DNA of 64,000 nucleotides, from NCBI GenBank assembly GCA_963665575.2, contig CAXXDW010000006.1:1-64000 (forward strand), read 5' to 3'. The stretch's first letter is position 1, and every line of letters starts with the position of its first letter. Below the pieces are notes generated by a model. It made no database searches. It had not been told where the DNA came from and saw nothing but the letters and a program-made list of their open reading frames with translations. The position numbers and the translations under genes are program-made. Positions 32,884 through 41,877 of this stretch are shown one piece after another. Origin of the DNA: Rariloculus sp963665575 (GTDB lineage: Bacteria > Pseudomonadota > Gammaproteobacteria > Steroidobacterales > Rariloculaceae).

Positions 32884-33840
32884 TCAATCGTCTTTGGAAA
32901 TAATATACCCACAATAGCTACACAATCGGTAGTCGTTGGCATCCACGTCACCTGGAACCAATGTGGTGCCGCAGCGCAAGCAATCCCGTTCGAGCACGAA
33001 TTCGCACCACGCGCACCCATTATCTTCTTCGGTGACGATATAGGTATTAAGCGCGCATTCTGGACACTCCCAAACAGGCTCGTCTCCGCCATCAGTCATT
33101 GCAACATAAATTGATTCCCTTAGGAACTCATTGACGACATTCTCAACTAGAGCTTCAGCTGTTATCGCCACTCCGCAGCAACGGCAACGTGCAGCAACGT
33201 TATGTTGTTCCGTGTTTTCAGGATCTTCCTGAGCCACTAGTTCTGACTGACATTCGGGGCACGATAGCATTGTGTTTGTTAGTATCCAAGAATGCCAATT
33301 CACTTTGTCGAATGAAGCGTGACATTGCTGCCGTTCTTGTTCGAACACTTCTCGTACTTCGAGCATTCTGTCCCAGGCACCGCCCAAGACGCTGGCAGGT
33401 TCCTCACGCAGAATTCGAAACAATTGCACCGCGACGGGAAATGCTGTCGCAAGTGCTTCTCGAACAACATCGTGCGATACATTTGGATACCGGTGTTCGA
33501 CTTCGTTACGGATGCGATTTAATTCCCGCAATGCTTTGTCATCGATTACAAGCCCGAACCCCTTGAAGCGCTTGCCAATTTGAGCGAAGTCAATAGTTCG
33601 TTTGGATTCAGGAACAAACTCAACTCCACCGGAGCGATCAGGTACTGGGACGTAAACAGCACCGATAACGTCATTTTCGCCGGCATTCGGTGCCGCACGT
33701 ACAAGCACTTCCTTTGCCAACAGTAGCAGGCCCGCATATAAGTTACGTGCAGCAGACAACGCTCGCGCAGGATCGCTCTCTTGATAGTCCTCGATTCCGA
33801 TTCGAATTGACTGGACCGCGTTCGCGTACAGATTCCACAT
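32884..33840 (-). CDS. HEPN-like domain protein with C-terminal zinc ribbons
   Basis: 318 residues, unknown function. The N-terminal helical half (residues 1-150) resembles HEPN/DUF4145-type domains. It has a long helix ALSAARNLYAGLLLLAKEVL and an R-x4-H motif (Arg111 to His116, RNEVEH), the signature of HEPN ribonucleases. The C-terminal half carries three paired cysteine sites: C194/C197 with C219/C222, C259/C262 with C276/C279, and C287/C290 with C307/C310. These look like zinc ribbons that could bind nucleic acid. AGAGG eight bases before the ATG supports the start. AT-rich like its neighbour. RNase activity is inference only. Confidence 0.65.
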   Translation of the reverse strand: MWNLYANAVQSIRIGIEDYQESDPARALSAARNLYAGLLLLAKEVLVRAAPNAGENDVIGAVYVPVPDRSGGVEFVPESKRTIDFAQIGKRFKGFGLVIDDKALRELNRIRNEVEHRYPNVSHDVVREALATAFPVAVQLFRILREEPASVLGGAWDRMLEVREVFEQERQQCHASFDKVNWHSWILTNTMLSCPECQSELVAQEDPENTEQHNVAARCRCCGVAITAEALVENVVNEFLRESIYVAMTDGGDEPVWECPECALNTYIVTEEDNGCAWCEFVLERDCLRCGTTLVPGDVDANDYRLCSYCGYIISKDD

Positions 33841-33971
33841 ATCAAGCCTCTACTAGAACACACCATAGATCAGAGCAAAACGGACTTGGGTCGCGCATGG
33901 AAGGGCAGACGTTGGCCAGTCCAACAATTTGTGCATGCCTCGGTCATAGAGCAATGAACTCATTCGACAGC

Positions 33972-34388
33972 TTACAGTGCTTGCTGAAACTGCAACTTTA
34001 AGAGTCGGTCACAGCAAGCTGCCACAGTATCGAGATTCGTTTCCAACCGATCGCAGACGGCCATCAGTTCATCGATCTTTGTCAGGATGCGTGATTGTTC
34101 GGCGAGCGGAGGAAGTGGGACCGCGAACTGAGTTACATCAGTCAAACGAAAGCTATTCTTGATGCCTCGCTGGGGCTTGTTGAATTGTTCCTGGGCGAAC
34201 GGTGAACGAAACAATTCGGCGAGAAAACGGCCCTTCATCTCTCGCATGGGCCGCACCATCGCAATGTGCTGGTTTATGTACGCTTCTCCGAACTCTTCTG
34301 GAATCAGCCCAAGCATCCCCACGTCGCCAGTTATCGAAATAAGAATATCTCCGTCTTTCAAACGGGTTCGCGTGCCTTCCCTATCGAT
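33972..34388 (-). pseudogene. hsdS: Type I restriction specificity subunit HsdS, C-terminal remnant
   Basis: About 138 residues of the second target-recognition half and the C-terminal conserved helix. Visible motifs are REGTRTRLKDGDILISITGD, AYINQHIAMVRP and VPLPPLAEQSRILTKIDELM. Intact HsdS proteins are about 400 residues with two recognition domains, so the first domain and spacer are gone. The 5' end is joined directly to a piece of hsdR (34384-34549). No hsdM is present. It is unlikely to be functional. Confidence 0.8.
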
Positions 34389-34549
34389 CGTGTGACCAGC
34401 TTGCCGCGAACGATGATGCGGCCCTTGGTGAAGCTCTGCTCCTCGCGGATTTGCTGCATCTCGTCCCACTCCGCCCGACGCAGGGCCGGCGTGATGAACT
34501 TGGTGCAGATGTCGCGTTCCGAGAGGCTGCGCTTGTCCAGGGTAGTCAG
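34384..34549 (-). pseudogene. hsdR: Type I restriction subunit HsdR, N-terminal remnant
   Basis: Minus-strand frame reads LDKRSLSERDICTKFITPAL, then MQQIREEQSFTKGRIIVRGK and LVTR, the start of HsdR proteins. The expected ATG has become CTG (34547-34549) after a GGAG, and at 34384-34388 the reading passes into hsdS sequence. This is a deletion scar that kept only about 54 codons of a gene normally near 800-1,000 codons. Confidence 0.75.
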
Positions 34550-34653
34550 CGTGTTCTCCGTCCGTTGGCGTTCATGCCAGCGCCAATTTTGGGCATTCTC
34601 GCCAATAACGCAACAGACTGGCTTTTAGTGTGGTGGTACCGTCCGATCTTGAG

Positions 34654-34682
34654 TTGACGGTCGCTACACGTGTAACTACAGT
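34654..34682 (+). promoter_or_regulatory. brnTA promoter with an internal palindrome
   Basis: TTGACG (34654-34659), 17-bp spacer, TACAGT (34677-34682). The spacer contains the perfect 10-bp palindrome TACACGTGTA (34665-34674), a likely operator. BrnA-type antitoxins repress their own promoters, so a site between -35 and -10 fits. Binding itself is inferred. Confidence 0.55.
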
Positions 34683-34708
34683 TAAGCAACTACTGGAGAT
34701 TCGCATCC

Positions 34709-34999
34709 TTGCGCTGGGTATGGGACGACGGCAAGAACCTCAACAACCGGAAGAAGCATGGCCTGGGTTTCGAAACAGCCCAGCTCGTGTTCGGCGATCC
34801 GCTGGCAGTCTCGCGCGAGGAACCGCATTCAGACGAAGAGCGATGGCAAACGATCGGCATGATCGGCAATGTCATGGTGATCGTGGTCCACACCTTTCCC
34901 TGGACCGGCCTTGACACCGGCGAGGTAACGGGACGGATCGTCAGCGCCCGAAAAGCGACACCGCACGAACGGAGACTCTATGAACAGGGCAACTTCTAA
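34709..34999 (+). CDS. brnT: BrnT family toxin
   Basis: 96 residues, RelE-fold ribonuclease toxin of a type II toxin-antitoxin system. Family features are an opening RWVWDDGKNLNNRKKHGLGF, then VFGDPLAVSREEPHSDEERW and the C-terminal GRIVSARKATPHERRLYEQG. The start is a TTG, with TGGAGA 12-15 bases upstream. The last 20 bases overlap brnA, the usual arrangement in which toxin precedes antitoxin. It sits beside a broken restriction locus. Confidence 0.88.
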   Translation: MRWVWDDGKNLNNRKKHGLGFETAQLVFGDPLAVSREEPHSDEERWQTIGMIGNVMVIVVHTFPWTGLDTGEVTGRIVSARKATPHERRLYEQGNF

Positions 35000-35267
35000 G
35001 CCATTGACCGAGCAACAGAAGGCAGATCTGGCCGCGCTCGAATCCATTCCGGATTCACAGATCGACACAAGCGATATCCCCGAAGCCGTAAATTGGCCGG
35101 ATGCCCAGCGTGGCCTCTTCTATCGCCCGGTCAAGAGGCAGATCACATTGCGCCTCGACGCGGACGTGCTGGCCTGGTTCAAGAGAAACGCGCCGGGCGG
35201 GCGTGGGTATCAGACCGAAATCAACCGTGCCTTGCGGCAGCACGTTCAGCGGAGCGAGAACGCGTAA
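34980..35267 (+). CDS. brnA: BrnA family antitoxin
   Basis: 95 residues. The N-terminal half binds toxin in the family. The C-terminal half is a ribbon-helix-helix DNA-binding segment (KRQITLRLDADVLAWFKRNA, then GYQTEINRALRQHV). The conserved VNWPDAQRGLFYRPVKRQIT linker is present. It is translated from an ATG inside the end of brnT, so the two are coupled. It likely represses the promoter at 34654-34682. Confidence 0.88.
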   Translation: MNRATSKPLTEQQKADLAALESIPDSQIDTSDIPEAVNWPDAQRGLFYRPVKRQITLRLDADVLAWFKRNAPGGRGYQTEINRALRQHVQRSENA

Positions 35268-35353
35268 GCTGGATGTTGCGGCTCCAGCAACAGCCGGACC
35301 CTTACCCCACGGAGAGTTCTCGAAACAGGGTTTGAGGTTCGCGTCGCAGAACT

Positions 35354-37582
35354 TCAGAACCGGAACGTATAGTTCACCTTGGCGGTTATGTCCGACACCG
35401 TCGAGCGAAAACGATTGTCCCGATCGTAGTCCTCGACGTTGTGATTGATCACGAAATACACCTCGCGGCCGGCTTCGGGAATCCAGTGAAGCCGCATGTT
35501 GATGCCCGCGGTCTCGGTGACGTTGTCGTACTGGATCAGGTTGACCCAGGACAGCGTCGACGTGAACGCGAAGTCGATGCCCGCGGCGACGAGGCGGGTC
35601 TCGAAGCTGCCTTGCGGCAGATCGATTTCGCTGTAGCTGTAAACCAGGTTGCCGCGAAATCGCGCTGACGGGCGCCATGTGAGTTCGCTGTGCACGTCGA
35701 GGCGGTCGCCATTGAAGTAGGTTCCGTCGTTGGTCCACACGATACGCATGTGGCCTGCGAACTCGCGATGCCCGGCCGTGGTGAACTGCCCACCCCAGTC
35801 GCCGTTTTGGTATTGCCCCACCGGAATGACGATGCCGGGCGAGATCTCGAAGGGACTGGCGATGCCTTCAGTCAAACCGCGATAACCGAACGAGAACACG
35901 TCGCCGGTGCGGTTACGCAGCACTATGGGGCGGATAAACAATCCATGCGTCTGCAGGGCACCGGTATCGAGCTGATCGACATGCTCCACATCCAGGTGCA
36001 TGAGCCAGCTCTGCAGGTACCCGCTCGCGGGACGAACCATGTAGCCCAGGCTCAGCTTGGCATCGGAAACGTTGCGGCGATTGACGAAGCCGAGCGCCGG
36101 ATTGAAATTGGCTTCGTATTCCCTGTAGTCGAACTCCGCCCTGAAACCCTCGTTGGTCGGCAGGCGCACGCCGACGCCGAAAGCCGCCTGCTCGGAATCG
36201 ACGCCTTCTGTATCGCTTTGCTGATACCAGACGTCGGCCTCGAGCGAGCGGCCGCCCGGCAGCCGTGTGTTCCGGTAAGAGAAATCCAGACCCGCCAACG
36301 AGTTGTCGAGATTCTCACCCGGATTGCCCTCAGTCACGATGACACCGAGATTCGACTCGTTGAGAACGCCGGCCCGCGTACGAATAACGGACAGCGTCCT
36401 GGCATCGATGTCGCCGAAAGCGTCCTGGCGAACGGACAGCGCACCGAGTTCGAAACGGCCCACACGCCCGCTGATCTTGCCGCCCACTTCGAGGTCGATG
36501 GGTGTTCCGCTCGGACTCAGGCCAATCCGGCGCGAGAAGAACGGCAGGCCGTTCTGAGCCAGCGCATTGAGCCCCGGGATCTGCGACTGGCGCTGGCCGC
36601 CGATTCCGCCGAATTCGAAGATATCGGACTCGCGCAGGAAAAAGTCGCGCTTCTCGGGAAAGAAAAGCCCGAAGCGATCGAGGTTGACCTGACGGTCATC
36701 GACGTCCGTGGCCGAGAAGTCGGTGTTGGCCGTCAGGGAGGCGTTGAGCTGTGGCGTGAGCTTGTAGAAAACGTCCACAGTCGGTTCGAGGCTCGTTTTC
36801 GACCGATCTTCGGCAAAGGGATCGTGCGAAAAGGTGCGTACCTCGCTGAGGCTGACCGACGGCACGATGTCGAGCCCGAGTCCCTGTTCGAGCCCCTCGA
36901 AGCCGACGCCGAGCCCGGAGACTGACGGGTTGTATTGCCTGTTGCGAGAGACCCAGGCGATGTTCTCGTCACGGCGCATGATGCCGCGTGAGAAGTTCAG
37001 CCCCCAGGTATCGGTGGTCGGGTCGAAGGAGATCGATTTGTACGGGATCTCGATCTCCGCGGTCCAGCCGCCCTCGAAACGGCCCGCGGCCGCGTCGTAG
37101 ATGCTGTCCCAGTCGCTGTAGAACTCGCTGACATTGCGATACAGGCCGTCGCCGCGCACACCGTTCGGGTTGACCCCGAAGTAGTAGCCGCTGCGCCGTT
37201 CATTGAACGGATCGATCGTCACATAGAAACGATCGTCCTCTGCGATCTCGTCGTTCTGGCGCATGTTGTTGGCGGTGATCTGATCGCGGCCGGAGTCGTA
37301 CAGGCGCGCTGCCACGTATAGCGCGTCGTCATCGTAGAGAACGTAGATCTCGGTAGGCTCGGACGGCTCGGCATACTCGACGGGGTCCGTCTGGTGAAGA
37401 TCGTCGATGAACGCGGCGTTTGCCCAGACCGCGTCGCGGAGGTCGCCGTCGATGACGGGCGGCGTGTCGGTGCGCACGACACGCACGCTTTTCTGGCCCG
37501 GATCGGTCAGCGTTTGCTGCGCCGCGAGCGGCGTGGCGAGTACGCCAAGGCAGGCGGCGCCGAGGGGAGCGCGACGAATCAT
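35354..37582 (-). CDS. DUF5916 outer-membrane protein with N-terminal CBM9-like domain
   Basis: 742 residues. Signal peptide at about 1-21 (cleavage after PLAAQ). A family-9 carbohydrate-binding-like domain is at roughly 30-215 (PPVIDGDLRDAVWANAAFID, ALYVAARLYDSGRDQITANN). The DUF5916 beta-barrel region then runs to a terminal NYTFRF, with the aromatic end residue of outer-membrane proteins. The role is unsettled; members often lie near TonB receptors or peptidases. It is 63 bp downstream of the TonB receptor gene on the same strand, so the two may be co-transcribed. Ligand unknown. Confidence 0.82.
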   Translation of the reverse strand: MIRRAPLGAACLGVLATPLAAQQTLTDPGQKSVRVVRTDTPPVIDGDLRDAVWANAAFIDDLHQTDPVEYAEPSEPTEIYVLYDDDALYVAARLYDSGRDQITANNMRQNDEIAEDDRFYVTIDPFNERRSGYYFGVNPNGVRGDGLYRNVSEFYSDWDSIYDAAAGRFEGGWTAEIEIPYKSISFDPTTDTWGLNFSRGIMRRDENIAWVSRNRQYNPSVSGLGVGFEGLEQGLGLDIVPSVSLSEVRTFSHDPFAEDRSKTSLEPTVDVFYKLTPQLNASLTANTDFSATDVDDRQVNLDRFGLFFPEKRDFFLRESDIFEFGGIGGQRQSQIPGLNALAQNGLPFFSRRIGLSPSGTPIDLEVGGKISGRVGRFELGALSVRQDAFGDIDARTLSVIRTRAGVLNESNLGVIVTEGNPGENLDNSLAGLDFSYRNTRLPGGRSLEADVWYQQSDTEGVDSEQAAFGVGVRLPTNEGFRAEFDYREYEANFNPALGFVNRRNVSDAKLSLGYMVRPASGYLQSWLMHLDVEHVDQLDTGALQTHGLFIRPIVLRNRTGDVFSFGYRGLTEGIASPFEISPGIVIPVGQYQNGDWGGQFTTAGHREFAGHMRIVWTNDGTYFNGDRLDVHSELTWRPSARFRGNLVYSYSEIDLPQGSFETRLVAAGIDFAFTSTLSWVNLIQYDNVTETAGINMRLHWIPEAGREVYFVINHNVEDYDRDNRFRSTVSDITAKVNYTFRF

Positions 37583-37645
37583 GGCGGGTAATGGTACAGG
37601 CTTGAACCCGCCGCGGCAGACGGCTGCGGACGGGCGGAACGGGAG

Positions 37646-40621
37646 CTATTGCGAGGCCGTCGAACCGCGGTAGTTCACGCGCAGATAGCCGACGCGTCCC
37701 GGCAGGTCATGCACGACCTGGCTCATGCCGGTGACCCCGCAGCCGAAACAGACCGGAGGGTCTTCGTCGAACAGGTTGTTGAATCCGAGCGATACGGTCC
37801 AGCCATCGTCGGCCGCGCGCGGGCGATATGTCAGCACCAGGTCCGCGAACAGTGAGGAATCGACGCCGTTGGTCCCGTCGACCGACATGCTGTCGGTCCA
37901 GCGCAGACTCAGGCCCGCGGCCCACCGGTCCCTGCTCCAGTCGAGCGTCGTCACCCAGCGCAGTTTCGGAAACGCGCGCTGGAACGTCTCGCTGGTGTGC
38001 GTGCCGGCGCGATCGGTGACCGTTTCGGTCCCGTCGATATTGGCCGTGCGTTCCTCGTAGGAACTCAGGAACGATGCATTGAACGTCGCGTTGAATCGGC
38101 CTGCCGGACCTTGCGGGCCGCTCACCGCGAGCGAGACGTCATAGCCGCTGGCCTCGATTCCGCCGATGTTCTGCAGGCGGTTGTCGATCACGCCGAGCAC
38201 GCCGATGGCCGTACGCGGCACGAGGTCGCAGAACAGCGGATCGAGCGTCGCGACACAGGCGGCAATGACGTCGCTCGGAGTGCGTCCCTGGATTGCATCG
38301 TCGATCGTGAGGTCGTAGTAGTCGGCCGACAGGGTCAGGTTCTCGATCCAGTCGGCCGACGGAGCCGAACTGAACACGATGCCGGCCGTGAGTTGCTCGG
38401 AGGTCTCCGGGTCCAGCGACCGGTTCCCCGCGGAGACGGCCGACAGTTGCGGGTTGGTCTGGATCAGGTTCGCCGGTACTCCGAGGCTCGCGCAATTGGC
38501 GACGATGCCTTGCGGCTGCGGTTCGTCGCGCCCGCCGTTCGCGGAGCCTGCCTGCCCGAGCACGTCCACGCAGGTATCCAGAAACAGGAAATCCTCGCGC
38601 GCCGCGCCGCCGAACAACTCCCCGATCCCGGGCGCGCGAAACCCGGTCGAATGCGAAGCCCGCAACGTAACCGCGTCGGCAGGTCGGAACAGTGTATTCA
38701 CCTGGTAGGTCGATTCGGATCCGAACGTGCTGTAGTCGGAGTTGCGTACCGCGAGATTCAGATCCCAGTAGCGCACCCCGGACGAGACGAGCGGCAGATT
38801 GAGCTCCGCGTAGTATTCGGTGACATCGAACCCGCCCCGCGTCGATCCGGCGGGGATACCGGCCGTCTCGCCGCGTTCTGCGATGGGGTCGGGCCGGAAC
38901 GAGCCATCGTGATCGCGGAACTCGATCCCGGCCGCGACGCCCGCCTCGCCGGCCGGCATCGAGAACAGCTCCCCGCTCAGGTTGAAGGCCGCGTTCGCGA
39001 GCTTCTGGTCGCTGAAGTCACGCTGCGTGAACGTGACGTAGTCGAGCATGTCCTGCGTGATGGAGCCCGCGCCATCCGGTCCCTGCCCGCCGAAAAAGTT
39101 GAACGGCACGCAGCCCGGCGTCGCGGCACAGACCGCCGGATCGCCCATCGCAATCTGCAGCCTGGCCGCATTGTGCGAGTTGTATTTCTCCTGAAAGCCG
39201 CGATTTTCACCGTAGCTGCCGTAGGCCTCCCAGAAAAGGGAACGGCCGCCCGGTCTCAGTTCGCCCTCGACGCCGAAGGTGCCGAAGTACGTGTCGACGT
39301 CCTGGTAGAACTCGCGCGGACCGGACTCGAGCGGACGGCGCCCGAAGAAAGCCAGTGTCCCTGCGGCCGCGGCAAGATCGGCACCGAAGGGGTTGTAAGG
39401 GTTCTCGGCCGATATGAGGAACTGCTCGTTGATCCGATTGCCGCAACCGGAACCGAGGCACAGCGGTTCGGGCGCGGCCCGCGTCGCAGACGAGCGGTTC
39501 GTGTACGAGAGCGTGGCGAATAGTTCCGTGCTCGGCCCGGCCGTGTGCCTTGCGCTCGCGAACAGGTTGACGCGTTCGTTGGGCGTGCGCAGGAAATTGA
39601 AGCCCGGGCCGTTGTAGTTGAAACGGTCGGCCGCCGTGAAGGCGTGGAAGTCACCGGCATGCGGATTCGCCGGATCGAACCGCGGGAGGTTGTCCAGGCC
39701 GTCGTTGAGGACGCCGTCATTGAGCGTGATGCTCGCGCCGCCGGCCAGATTCGGGCCGAAGACGAACCGCCCCTGCGGCGTGAACGAGGAACACAGTGTT
39801 GCCGGGACATCGCAACTCGTGGCGTCGGGATTGGGAAAGGCGGAGCGCGCCCGCGCCGCCGTCTCGACACCGCGCTCGTCGCGGTAGCTCGCGCTCAGGA
39901 CCAGATGCGTCGTCTCGTTACCGGCGCCCCACTTCACACCGGCTGCCGTCGACTCGCCGTCGCCCTCGCCGAGATAGCCGCCCGTCTGCAGATCGAAGCT
40001 CAGACCGTTGAAGTTGCGATCCGTGATGATGTTGACGACTCCGCCGATCGCATCGGACCCGTAGATCGCCGACGCGCCGTCCTGCAGGACTTCGACACGC
40101 GCGATGACATTGTCGGGAATCGAATTCAGATCGACATGACCGGGAACACCCGATGCCGAAGCGCCGGCGATCCAGCGGCGCCCGTCGACGAGCACGAGCG
40201 TGCGCTTCGATCCCACGTTGCGCAGCGCAACCTGCACGGACCCGGCGCCGATGCCCGCGCCGTCCTGCGGAAAGCCGGAATTGCCGGGAACGTTGAACTG
40301 CGAATTCGGCGCTGAACCCGCGACGGGCAGATTCTGTAACGCGTCGCCAAGGTTGGTGAGCCCGGTGCGTTCGAGCGCGTCACCGTCGAGCACGGTCAGA
40401 GGAGCGCGCTCGTTCAGCGGGTCGCGGCGAATCCGCGAACCGGTCACGACCACTTCTTCGACGGCGCCCTCGTCAACGGCCGGCACTTGCTGGGCCGCTG
40501 CCTTCTGAATGGTCGCGACTGCAAGGACAAACGTCGCCGCAGCCAGTCCGGCCTCCCGTAGCCGTTCGAACGGCAGCGACACCCTCCACAGCGCCACACG
40601 CGCCAGGTCAGCCCGAATCAC
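37646..40621 (-). CDS. TonB-dependent outer-membrane receptor
   Basis: 991 residues. A signal-like segment ends at KAAAQ (about residue 44), then the TonB-box-like VEEVVVTGSRIRR. The plug domain runs to about 200, with NVGSKRTLVLVDGRRW and VEVLQDGASAIYGSDAIGGV, and a 22-strand barrel with a C-terminal receptor domain follows. Such long receptors with large loops often take up oligosaccharides, peptides or polymers. The start is GTG with GAGGTGG upstream. The N-terminal extension before the hydrophobic stretch is long, so a start a few codons downstream is possible. The last residues (GSTASQ) are not the usual aromatic end. Confidence 0.88.
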   Translation of the reverse strand: MIRADLARVALWRVSLPFERLREAGLAAATFVLAVATIQKAAAQQVPAVDEGAVEEVVVTGSRIRRDPLNERAPLTVLDGDALERTGLTNLGDALQNLPVAGSAPNSQFNVPGNSGFPQDGAGIGAGSVQVALRNVGSKRTLVLVDGRRWIAGASASGVPGHVDLNSIPDNVIARVEVLQDGASAIYGSDAIGGVVNIITDRNFNGLSFDLQTGGYLGEGDGESTAAGVKWGAGNETTHLVLSASYRDERGVETAARARSAFPNPDATSCDVPATLCSSFTPQGRFVFGPNLAGGASITLNDGVLNDGLDNLPRFDPANPHAGDFHAFTAADRFNYNGPGFNFLRTPNERVNLFASARHTAGPSTELFATLSYTNRSSATRAAPEPLCLGSGCGNRINEQFLISAENPYNPFGADLAAAAGTLAFFGRRPLESGPREFYQDVDTYFGTFGVEGELRPGGRSLFWEAYGSYGENRGFQEKYNSHNAARLQIAMGDPAVCAATPGCVPFNFFGGQGPDGAGSITQDMLDYVTFTQRDFSDQKLANAAFNLSGELFSMPAGEAGVAAGIEFRDHDGSFRPDPIAERGETAGIPAGSTRGGFDVTEYYAELNLPLVSSGVRYWDLNLAVRNSDYSTFGSESTYQVNTLFRPADAVTLRASHSTGFRAPGIGELFGGAAREDFLFLDTCVDVLGQAGSANGGRDEPQPQGIVANCASLGVPANLIQTNPQLSAVSAGNRSLDPETSEQLTAGIVFSSAPSADWIENLTLSADYYDLTIDDAIQGRTPSDVIAACVATLDPLFCDLVPRTAIGVLGVIDNRLQNIGGIEASGYDVSLAVSGPQGPAGRFNATFNASFLSSYEERTANIDGTETVTDRAGTHTSETFQRAFPKLRWVTTLDWSRDRWAAGLSLRWTDSMSVDGTNGVDSSLFADLVLTYRPRAADDGWTVSLGFNNLFDEDPPVCFGCGVTGMSQVVHDLPGRVGYLRVNYRGSTASQ

Positions 40622-41235
40622 GATCGTGCCACCTCAAGGCGGATCCCGAACTTCGGCAATATCGCGAAGCGCCTCGGAACTCTCTGCGAGCACGGCCTGC
40701 CTGTTGAAGTCCACAATGTGGTCGCGCGCGATAGTCAGGCTTTCCGGACTGTCGTTCAAATGTAGCCCAAGACAGCGATGGGAACCGAAGCATGGAAGGC
40801 TGCGGCCGGAATCGTGACTATTGACGTTGCTTTCGCGGCCTGTTTGGATTGACTCATGCTCAGCTCGTGGTACTTCGGATGAGCGAGTGTACAGTTTCGT
40901 CCCGCTCGCGAAATGTCCAGGTTCGACGAGAACGCAATGTCGAAGCCTACGCCCACGGGAAGCGTCTCGCAGACAAGCTGTGGCACTGTGGTGTTGCGGT
41001 AGTCCTCACCGGGGCTCGCACGAAAGCGTGACATCGCCCTCAAGGTCAATTCGATCCATCGGCCCTAACAATCGACATTGTCCAAATTGTATCTTCGGCT
41101 ACGCTCGATCGGCTACGCGTACCTGACGGGCGACACCTGGCACAGGTGCTCGTGCAGTGCCCCGCCACATCGCACCGGCCTGTTGCCGCGAAGGATTGAG
41201 CGCCTTGCAGCGTCCATAAGGACAAGAGACGCAAT
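40622..41235. other. Divergent intergenic region between TonB receptor and ECF sigma gene
   Basis: 614 bp holding the promoters of the leftward receptor gene and the rightward sigma operon. I found no confident -35/-10 pair, no repeat and no convincing gene. An ECF-type promoter of unknown sequence may be present. Confidence 0.4.
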
Positions 41236-41868
41236 ATGCGTGTCGTGTACGACGATCACGAAACGGTCAAACGGCTCCTTGGAGGAGATGAGGCAGCATT
41301 TAAGGAGCTTTTCGACAGCTTCTTCCCGAAGCTGTACCGATACGCGCTTGCCCGATTGGACGGTCAGCACGACGAGGCGGTGGAAGTGGTGCAGGAAACC
41401 TTTTGCAAGGCGTTCGAACACCTGGATACCTGGCGGGGCGAAGGGTCGCTGCAGGGCTGGATGTACAGGATCCTGAGAAACAACATCATCGACTACGCGC
41501 GCAGGCGCGATCGTGAATTGCCAACTATCTCGCTGCTCGAGGACCAGGGAGCCGTTCAGCGAATCCTCGACACCCTCGCAGCAGGCGAATCCGAGCAACC
41601 CGAAGCGCTCGCGGCGCGCGCCGATGTGATGCGGCTGATCCAGGCTACGCTGGATCGCCTGCCTGGACACTACGGCGACGTCCTGGAGTGGAAATACGTG
41701 GATGGTTTGTCGGTGAAAAGCATTGCCGAACGGCTCGACATCGGGCCGAAGGCGGCCGAATCCCTGCTCACACGGGCTCGAGTGGCGTTCCGCAAGGCCA
41801 TGGGATCGATTGCAGAATCCGTGCACGTACTGCCGTTCGACCCCGCGCCGGACAACGACAGGGCTTGA
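41236..41868 (+). CDS. ECF-family RNA polymerase sigma factor (FecI-like)
   Basis: 210 residues. Region 2 is at about 20-90 (DEAAFKELFDSFFPKLYRYA, AVEVVQETFCKAFEHLDTWR, LQGWMYRILRNNIIDYARRR). Region 4 is at about 140-195 (LDRLPGHYGDVLEWKYVDGL, SVKSIAERLDIGPKAAESLL). There is no region 3, as in group IV sigmas. It is followed after nine bases by a FecR-type regulator and then a TonB receptor with a signalling domain, so it likely directs transcription of this uptake operon when the receptor is occupied. Confidence 0.9.
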   Translation: MRVVYDDHETVKRLLGGDEAAFKELFDSFFPKLYRYALARLDGQHDEAVEVVQETFCKAFEHLDTWRGEGSLQGWMYRILRNNIIDYARRRDRELPTISLLEDQGAVQRILDTLAAGESEQPEALAARADVMRLIQATLDRLPGHYGDVLEWKYVDGLSVKSIAERLDIGPKAAESLLTRARVAFRKAMGSIAESVHVLPFDPAPDNDRA

Positions 41869-41877
41869 AGTACCGCA

